From Comamonadaceae bacterium (lineage in GTDB: Bacteria; Pseudomonadota; Gammaproteobacteria; Burkholderiales; Burkholderiaceae_C): DNA of 62,321 nt. Positions 56,314 through 62,321 of the stretch are shown here, one piece after another. Under the pieces are notes generated by a model. It had not been told where the DNA came from, made no database searches, and saw only the letters and a program-made list of their open reading frames with translations. The stretch spans positions 1 to 62,321 of the forward strand of contig CANBWK010000006.1 of NCBI GenBank assembly GCA_947373105.1, written 5' to 3'. Both the position numbers and the translations under genes were made by a program. How positions within the stretch are numbered: position 1 is the stretch's first letter; each line of letters opens with the position of its first letter.

Positions 56314-56826
56314 TTATTTGGCGCTGGAAGCGTTGAGCGCTTTGATCACTTTTTCAGTGATGTCATGCTTAGGATTCATATAAACAGCTTCTTGAAAAAT
56401 TGCATCGTATTTTTCAGCTTCAGCCACTTGTTTAACAGCTCGGTTGGCTCGCTCAATGACCAATTGCTGCTCTTCATTTTTACGGGTGTTCAAATCTTCC
56501 TGAAACTCTCGGCGTTTGCGCTGAAACTCTCTGTCTTGATCAATCAATTGCTTTTGGCGAGCGGTACGCTGGCTTTCGGACAAGGTGGGGGCTTCGCGTT
56601 CGAATTTTTCAGAGGCCGTCTTTAATGTATTACCAGTGTCGACAAGTTCTTTTTCACGCCGGGAAAATTCCTGCTCTAGTTTGGCCTGAGCCGCTTTGGC
56701 CGAGCTCGTTTCCCGAAAAATTCTGTCTGTATTGACAAAGCCAATTTTGATTTCTTGCGCATGCGCAGCCACCACAAAACAAGTTGTAGCGATTCCGAAC
56801 CACAGGGTTTGACGTAAAGTTTTCAT
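56314..56826 (-). CDS. skp: Periplasmic chaperone Skp (OmpH)
   Basis: Skp holds unfolded outer-membrane proteins on their way to BamA. 170 residues: signal peptide MKTLRQTLWFGIATTCFVVA ending AHA, then a beta core (KIGFVNTDRIFRET) and long charged coiled-coil arms (about 45-120) typical of the jellyfish trimer. Its ATG overlaps the bamA TAA stop as TAATG. Confidence 0.95.
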   Translation of the reverse strand: MKTLRQTLWFGIATTCFVVAAHAQEIKIGFVNTDRIFRETSSAKAAQAKLEQEFSRREKELVDTGNTLKTASEKFEREAPTLSESQRTARQKQLIDQDREFQRKRREFQEDLNTRKNEEQQLVIERANRAVKQVAEAEKYDAIFQEAVYMNPKHDITEKVIKALNASSAK

Positions 56827-59129
56827 TAAAAAGAGGTTCCAATCTGGAATTGCAATTGTTGAATTTTATCCATACTCTGTTTGCGAACAGGTATGGCATA
56901 GGAAAAACGAAGCGGCCCCATGGGCGAAATCCAGCTCAATCCGATGCCCATTGAAGCGCGAAGTTCCTTGGTCGTCACGGCCTCATGCTCGCCAAAAGCG
57001 CGGCCCACATCGGTAAAGGCAAACATACGAAGGGTTCTGTCGTTGCCAGCACCGGGGAACGGGGCATTGAGTTCAGCATTCATGACAATCTTTTTGGAAC
57101 CACCCAAATAAATGCTGTTCAGCGTGTCTGAAGGCCCCAGTGTTGATTGCTCAAAACCACGAACACTGCCCAAGCCACCGACATAAAAGTTCTTAAAAAT
57201 AGGGTATGGACGACCTGAAAGTCCTTGCCCATAACCCAAATCAGTATTGAATGCAAAAGTGTATTTTTTGGTTATGGGAATGTACTGTTGGAATTGGTAA
57301 CTGGTTCGCACGTAACGCACATCACCCGCAAAACTCACATCCGCATTGAACCGTTGGAGTTGACCATTGGTGGGCACCAAAGCACTGTCTCGACCATCGC
57401 GAGCCCAACCCAGCGTGAGCGGAAGTGAATTACTGGTGTAGCCGAATTTCTGTGCAAAGTCGATATACGTATTGGGCAGATTAGTCCCTGGATTGATCGT
57501 CGTTTGTTCAAAATTAGCACCTACAAAAACAGTATCTCGCTCAGAGATAGGAACGCCAAACCGCACGCCGGCCCCTGTGCTGACGAGGTTGTAAGAATTC
57601 AAATCAATCAAGTAGGGACGGGTTGTTCTTTGGAAAACGTCAAATGTTCTAGAAACACCTTCAGGCGTAAAAAATGGATCTGTGGTACTCAGCACCAATG
57701 CACGGTTGTACCGACTGGTGTTCACTTGAATACCCAAATAATTACCCGAGCCAAATGCGTTGTCCTGCTGAATACCAAAAGTGAGCGTCACTTTTTCAGT
57801 CGAAGAATAGCCCGCTCCCAATGAAACGCTCCCAGTCGGTTTTTCCATCACGGTGATGGTTAAATCCACTTGATCAGAAGTCCCCGCGACCTCCTGGGTT
57901 TCAATGTTGACATCGGTGAAATAACCCAAACGATCAACGCGGTCACGGGATAATTTAATCTTGTCCCCGTCATACCAAGCCGACTCCAATTGGCGAAATT
58001 GCCGACGAATAACTTCATCCCGAGTTCGGTTGTTGCCTGCCACTAAAATCCGACGAACGTAAGCGCGTCGTGAGGGCTCCGCTTGAAGCACAAAACTGAC
58101 GCGGTTATTCACTCTGTCAATGACAGGGCGGGGCTCTATACGCGCAAACGCATAACCAAAGCGTCCGAAATAATCGGTAAAGGCTTTGGTTGTTTCTGTC
58201 ACGGTTTCGGAGTTGTAGGGCTGGCCGGGCTTCATTTTGACCAAGGTTTTGAACTCTTCTTCCTTGCCCAGGTAATTGCCCTCCAACTGGATATCAGACA
58301 CCACAAAACGCTCTCCCTCAGTGATGTTGATGGTCACTGCAATTTCTTGTTTGTCTGGAGAAATGGCGACTTGCGTCGAGTCGATTCGGAATTCCAAATA
58401 ACCACGCGAAAGGTAGTAAGACCGCAGCGACTCCAAATCGGCATTGAGCTTGGTTCGGGAGTAACGATCTGATTTTGTGTACCAACTCAACCATCCGCCA
58501 GTGTCCAAATTGAACAGGTCACGCAAGGTGCCTTCGTCGAAAGCCTTATTGCCTGTCACCCGGATTTGCTTGATTTTTGCAGGGCCCCCTTCCGTGACTG
58601 TGAAAGTCAACCGCACACGGTTACGTTCTATGGGGGTCACGGTGGTCACAACCTCAGAGCCATAAAGACTGCGGTTAATGTATTGGCGCTTGAGTTCTTG
58701 TTCAGCTTTGTCTGTCAATGCCTTGTCATAAGGACGGCCTTCAGACAGACCAATTTCTTTCAGTGCTTTAGAAAGAACATCTTTGTCAAACTCTTTCAGA
58801 CCCGCAAACTCGACACCCGACACCGTAGGCCGTTCTTCCACAATCACGACCAAAACATCGCCTTCTGTCTCTAAGCGAACATCTTTAAAAAGACCGAGAC
58901 TAAACAAGGCTCTAATGGCTGCGGCACCCTTTTCATCGTTGTAAATTTCTCCCACACGAACGGGCAATGACGCAAAAATGGTTCCGGATTCGACCCGTTG
59001 AAGTCCCTCGACGCGAATATCCTTGACCGAGAAAGGTTCTGCTGCCCAGCCAGAAACCGAAGACCACGCCAAGGTGACCATCGCAACCAACTGGCGAAGG
59101 CGATAGGAATTGAAATGCAGTGTCATCAT
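56826..59129 (-). CDS. bamA: Outer membrane protein assembly factor BamA
   Basis: BamA inserts beta-barrel proteins into the outer membrane. 767 residues: signal peptide (about 1-30), five POTRA domains (starting FSVKDIRVEGLQRVESGTIF, near 31-420) and a 16-strand barrel with GLGSVRGFEQSTLGPSD and the VRGF-type loop 6, ending LQFQIGTSF with the terminal Phe required for assembly. It sits 58 bases below rseP. Confidence 0.98.
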   Translation of the reverse strand: MMTLHFNSYRLRQLVAMVTLAWSSVSGWAAEPFSVKDIRVEGLQRVESGTIFASLPVRVGEIYNDEKGAAAIRALFSLGLFKDVRLETEGDVLVVIVEERPTVSGVEFAGLKEFDKDVLSKALKEIGLSEGRPYDKALTDKAEQELKRQYINRSLYGSEVVTTVTPIERNRVRLTFTVTEGGPAKIKQIRVTGNKAFDEGTLRDLFNLDTGGWLSWYTKSDRYSRTKLNADLESLRSYYLSRGYLEFRIDSTQVAISPDKQEIAVTINITEGERFVVSDIQLEGNYLGKEEEFKTLVKMKPGQPYNSETVTETTKAFTDYFGRFGYAFARIEPRPVIDRVNNRVSFVLQAEPSRRAYVRRILVAGNNRTRDEVIRRQFRQLESAWYDGDKIKLSRDRVDRLGYFTDVNIETQEVAGTSDQVDLTITVMEKPTGSVSLGAGYSSTEKVTLTFGIQQDNAFGSGNYLGIQVNTSRYNRALVLSTTDPFFTPEGVSRTFDVFQRTTRPYLIDLNSYNLVSTGAGVRFGVPISERDTVFVGANFEQTTINPGTNLPNTYIDFAQKFGYTSNSLPLTLGWARDGRDSALVPTNGQLQRFNADVSFAGDVRYVRTSYQFQQYIPITKKYTFAFNTDLGYGQGLSGRPYPIFKNFYVGGLGSVRGFEQSTLGPSDTLNSIYLGGSKKIVMNAELNAPFPGAGNDRTLRMFAFTDVGRAFGEHEAVTTKELRASMGIGLSWISPMGPLRFSYAIPVRKQSMDKIQQLQFQIGTSF

Positions 59130-59187
59130 GGTGAAATTTCAGTAAATTCGAAGGCTGACCGGAAAAAGGGAAAAAATGGCTTTGACA

Positions 59188-60597
59188 TCATCGCCAAAGG
59201 CGCATTCCATCATTGACCAAGGCTGTAGCCATCAGAGCGAGTAGCAGCACCAGTCCCACTTTTTGTAATACATTCATCCAGTCCGAAGACACCGGCTTGC
59301 CTGTCAGCAACTCCCAAAGATAATACATCAGGTGCCCACCGTCCAGCATCGGCAAAGGTAACAGATTGAGAAGACCCAGGCTGACACTCAGAAAACCTAA
59401 AAAACCAACATAAGCGGTCCACCCGATGCTTGCAGATCGGCCGGCTTGATCAGCAATCGCCAAAGGCCCACCCAGCTGGTCCATGCTGCCTTGTCCCGTC
59501 AACATGCCGTAAATCACCTGCCCTGTTAATTCAGTCAGGGAAGCCACTTTTTGAAAACCCAAATACAGGCTTTCAACAATGCCGTGGTCGACCCAAACCG
59601 TAGCAGGTGACGCCCCCACAACGGCACCAATGCGGCCCGTCAAAGTGCCAGCTTGGCTCACGACCAAGGGTTGCAAGTCAAGCACCATGGCCTGGCCACC
59701 CCTTTCAACGACCAACTCAAGCGAAACCGCACGCCCACTATCAATCGATTTACGAATGATTTGGCGCAAAAACTGTGCGTCTGCAATGTCTCGCCCATTC
59801 ACCTTTAAAACCCTGTCCCCCTCTCGTAAACCGCCTCGAGCGGCTGGACTGTCTGGTTCTATCCGTCCCACTTTGGCAGGTGCCTGCGGGCCTTCAAAAC
59901 CCCATAAAACCAATGGCGACAATTTATCAACGGCTGAAAGTGGTTGGGCGATCTCAAGGGGCAAACGAATCGATCGAGCGGCATTTTGAGGCGATTGAGG
60001 GTCACGAACCTCCAAAACGATATCCTGGGCGCTGCGCGCAGCTTCAAGGGCCATCACATGTAAATCGTTATAAGACGCGATGGATGTTGAAGGCAATTCA
60101 GGCCACTCGCTCTCCTTAGGCGGCACCAGAGTCGCACCCGTCACGAGCTCTCCGCCCATAAAACCCGCTTTTTCTGCAACGGATTGCGCGACAGGGGTAG
60201 ACAAGATCGCGACAGGCTCGGCCTGCCCCCACCATGCTGTAACGGCAAATAACAAGCTGGCCAAGATCAGGTTCGCCAAGGGTCCGGCAGCCACGATCAA
60301 AGTACGGGCCAGCAAGGTTTTTCGATTGAACGCGCGGTGACGTTCTGCAGGATCAACAGGGCCTTGAGACTCATCCAGCATGGACACATAACCGCCCATC
60401 GGCAACCAGCCGATGGTCATTTCGGTTTCTTGACTTTGTTGCGGACTCGACTTTCGCCAACGCAACACGGGACGACCTAAACCGATCGAAAAACGCAAGA
60501 CTTTGACGTCAAAAGCCAAGGCCATACGGTAATGACCCCATTCGTGCACCGACACCAAAAGCATCAAGGCAAACATGAAAGCAAGAAAAGTCGACAT
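59188..60597 (-). CDS. rseP: Site-2 membrane protease RseP
   Basis: RseP cuts anti-sigma factor RseA and remnant signal peptides within the membrane. 469 residues: zinc site HEWGH at 18-22 in the first helix, two PDZ domains between helices (about 110-370) and the LNLLPLPMLDGGHLMYYLW zinc-ligand segment near the C-terminus. Its ATG overlaps the dxr stop as TGATG. No RseA/RseB gene is in the window. Confidence 0.97.
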   Translation of the reverse strand: MSTFLAFMFALMLLVSVHEWGHYRMALAFDVKVLRFSIGLGRPVLRWRKSSPQQSQETEMTIGWLPMGGYVSMLDESQGPVDPAERHRAFNRKTLLARTLIVAAGPLANLILASLLFAVTAWWGQAEPVAILSTPVAQSVAEKAGFMGGELVTGATLVPPKESEWPELPSTSIASYNDLHVMALEAARSAQDIVLEVRDPQSPQNAARSIRLPLEIAQPLSAVDKLSPLVLWGFEGPQAPAKVGRIEPDSPAARGGLREGDRVLKVNGRDIADAQFLRQIIRKSIDSGRAVSLELVVERGGQAMVLDLQPLVVSQAGTLTGRIGAVVGASPATVWVDHGIVESLYLGFQKVASLTELTGQVIYGMLTGQGSMDQLGGPLAIADQAGRSASIGWTAYVGFLGFLSVSLGLLNLLPLPMLDGGHLMYYLWELLTGKPVSSDWMNVLQKVGLVLLLALMATALVNDGMRLWR

Positions 60598-61787
60598 CAG
60601 GTCTGCAGTTGACGAACGTGGGCCGATGCATGCGCACGACTTTCCTGATCAAGGGCCAACAAGTCCTCTAACGATTCAGGAGCGGTGAAGGAGGCCGCGG
60701 CCAAACTGGCCTGGTTCACCGCATGAATCTGATCGAATCGAATCTGTCCCGCTAAAAATGCAGCAACGGCAATCTCATTGGCCGCGTTCAAAACAGCACA
60801 TGTCCCAAAACGGGCATCCAACGACTCCCAAGCCAGCTTTAATCCTGGGAAACGCAAACCATGGTCATGCTCATGCAGCGACTCAAAGGTCATCGGCGCC
60901 AGCTGTCGAAAATCCAGCGCTGATGCACCAGACTCGACGCGCTCAGGCCAGCTCAAACCGTAGGCGATGGGAACACGCATATCAGGTGTGCCCATTTGAG
61001 CCACTACCGAAGCGTCTTTGTACTGAACCATTGAATGGATCACGCTCTGAGGATGAATCACCACCTCAATTTGATGGGATTGAACCCCAAACAAATACCG
61101 TGCTTCTATCACTTCCAAAGCCTTGTTCATCATTGTGGCGGAGTCCACGGAAATTTTACGCCCCATGACCCAATTGGGGTGCGCGCAAGCTTGCTCTGGC
61201 GTGACATCACGCAAGGTTTCGACCGGCCGTGCACGAAAAGGCCCACCCGATGCAGTCAAAATAATTTTGTCAATCCGTTCAACCCAAGTGGCCGGGTCTT
61301 CAGGCAAAGACTGAAATATCGCTGAATGCTCACTGTCGATGGGCAATAGAGTGGCGCCGCCTTGTTTGACGGCCGATAAAAAAACATCTCCGCCAACGAC
61401 CAAGGCCTCTTTGTTGGCAAGCAAAAGCCGCTTACCTGCATGAGCCGCTGCAAGGCACGGCGCTAGACCGGCGGCCCCGACAATGGCGGCCATCACCGCA
61501 TCGACTTGGGGGTGCGATGAAATCTCCACCAAAGCCTTAGCGCCCCACATGACCTTCACACTCAAACCTTCGGCTTTTGCTCGCTCTGCCAAACGCCGGC
61601 CTGCATCCTCTTGAGCCATCACGGCAAATTCAGGTGAGAACTGAATGCACTGGGAAAGTAACAGATCAACTTGTGTGGACGCGCTCAAAGCAAACACCTT
61701 GAACCGATCAGGATGTCGGGCAATCACATCGAGCGTATTGCCACCAATGGAGCCTGTCGAACCTAAAACGGTAATTTGTTGTTGCAT
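60597..61787 (-). CDS. dxr: 1-deoxy-D-xylulose 5-phosphate reductoisomerase
   Basis: Dxr makes 2-C-methyl-D-erythritol 4-phosphate, the first committed step of the MEP isoprenoid pathway, with NADPH. 396 residues: NADPH-binding TVLGSTGSIGGNTLDVI, LLANKEALVVGG, the metal-binding PIDSEHSAIFQSL, and the HPNWVMGRKISVDSATMMNK flexible loop region. Between cdsA and rseP, as in most Burkholderiales. Confidence 0.98.
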   Translation of the reverse strand: MQQQITVLGSTGSIGGNTLDVIARHPDRFKVFALSASTQVDLLLSQCIQFSPEFAVMAQEDAGRRLAERAKAEGLSVKVMWGAKALVEISSHPQVDAVMAAIVGAAGLAPCLAAAHAGKRLLLANKEALVVGGDVFLSAVKQGGATLLPIDSEHSAIFQSLPEDPATWVERIDKIILTASGGPFRARPVETLRDVTPEQACAHPNWVMGRKISVDSATMMNKALEVIEARYLFGVQSHQIEVVIHPQSVIHSMVQYKDASVVAQMGTPDMRVPIAYGLSWPERVESGASALDFRQLAPMTFESLHEHDHGLRFPGLKLAWESLDARFGTCAVLNAANEIAVAAFLAGQIRFDQIHAVNQASLAAASFTAPESLEDLLALDQESRAHASAHVRQLQT

Positions 61788-61812
61788 TGGAATTCCTAAA
61801 TAGACACCCAGT

Positions 61813-62321
61813 TTACGAGGACCAAGTCATGATCATCATGGCCAAGGGCAAGGTGGGTATCAAGGCATCCACGCGGTCCAGTACCCCACCGTGACCGGGA
61901 AGCAAGCCAGAACTGTCCTTCACGCCTGCGCTTCGTTTGATCAACGACTCCACCAAATCACCAACGACGCTCATGGTCGTCATGAAAACCAATGCAGCCA
62001 ACCAAAACCACCAGCCTTGACGCCACAAACGGGTGTGAAAACTCGGATCAGCAAACTCAAAGTACTGATCCGCTTGTATCCAACACAAAGAAACCAACAA
62101 CACCCCCGCCATCCCGCCCCATACGCCCTCCCAGGTTTTACCTGGGCTGATGGAGGCGGCCAATTTGGAGTGGCTCCAGCGCCCCCCCAAGGCACGACCT
62201 GCGAAATAGGCAAACACGTCAGCAGCCCACACCAAAACCAAAATAGACAGCAAAAAATTGGGCCCTGTCCAACGGGCTTGTGCGAGGGCTAACCAGGCAA
62301 AGCACAAAGCCAAGAGTCCCA
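61813..62321 (-). CDS. cdsA: Phosphatidate cytidylyltransferase (partial, C-terminal part)
   Basis: CdsA makes CDP-diacylglycerol for phospholipid synthesis. The frame runs off the right edge without a start; about 169 residues are present of an expected 270 or so. The family signature GDLVESLIKRSAGVKDSS followed by LPGHGGVLDRVDALIP is intact, with two or three hydrophobic segments before it. It is the first gene of the visible cdsA-dxr-rseP-bamA set, 25 bases above dxr. Confidence 0.95.
   Translation of the reverse strand, partial: GLLALCFAWLALAQARWTGPNFLLSILVLVWAADVFAYFAGRALGGRWSHSKLAASISPGKTWEGVWGGMAGVLLVSLCWIQADQYFEFADPSFHTRLWRQGWWFWLAALVFMTTMSVVGDLVESLIKRSAGVKDSSGLLPGHGGVLDRVDALIPTLPLAMMIMTWSS

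Noticed and set aside
1-62321. CRISPR arrays, insertion sequences, phage genes, rRNA genes
   Set aside because: Looked for repeats, transposase motifs and rRNA stretches; none seen.

Overview
The window is a gene-dense bacterial chromosome segment with about 60 genes, one tRNA and no rRNA, insertion sequence, CRISPR array or phage module that I could see. Gene orders are those of Betaproteobacteria, order Burkholderiales, most likely family Comamonadaceae: thrS-infC-rpmI-rplT-pheS-pheT-ihfA-merR-tRNAPro; hom-thrC-moeA-moaD-moaE next to clpB; rpsF-priB-rpsR-rplI-dnaB; carA-carB-greA; cdsA-dxr-rseP-bamA-skp-lpxD-fabZ-lpxA-lpxB-rnhB. A freshwater, Limnohabitans-like organism is plausible, but the genus is a guess.

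Layout. At 0-2.7 kb are the start of a biotin-carboxylase gene and a standalone cytosolic reductive dehalogenase of the oxygen-tolerant catabolic (NpRdhA) type, the most unusual gene here. It lies beside a tRNA-Pro gene and has its own promoter with a palindrome over the -35. At 3-11 kb is the translation cluster (MerR-type regulator, IHF alpha, PheRS, L20, L35, IF-3 with an AUC start, ThrRS). At 11-18.3 kb is a more variable stretch: an exported LEA14-like protein, isocitrate lyase with a palindrome-rich upstream region, a lysine-tailed SWIB protein, a ThDP enzyme, an SMP-30/gluconolactonase-like protein and an MFS transporter.

At 18.4-29.5 kb are ClpB, two proteins I do not recognise, molybdopterin synthesis (moeA, moaD, moaE), threonine synthesis (hom, thrC), an alanine-type aminotransferase, a Mth938-like protein and a Bcp peroxiredoxin. 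At 29.6-36.6 kb are PIN-PhoH ATPase, DnaB, the L9/S18/PriB/S6 operon and a sodium:solute symporter carrying an EF-hand loop. At 36.6-46.3 kb are PEP synthase and its regulatory kinase/phosphorylase, then glmM-folP-ftsH-rlmE, YhbY and a putative glycosyltransferase. At 46.3-62.3 kb are greA, carAB, a TrmH-type methyltransferase and the long lipid A/outer-membrane/isoprenoid cluster, running off the window inside cdsA.

Most of the window is housekeeping. The strongest candidates for new biology are the reductive dehalogenase with its promoter, the palindrome cluster between aceA and the SWIB gene, the EF-hand symporter with a large cytoplasm-like insertion, and small translational-control devices: the infC AUC start, the rpsF-priB mini-ORF relay, the hairpin before pheS, the hairpin before greA and a terminator-like hairpin inside lpxB. 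Codon and base-composition remarks come from sampled lines read by eye, not from a computed profile.
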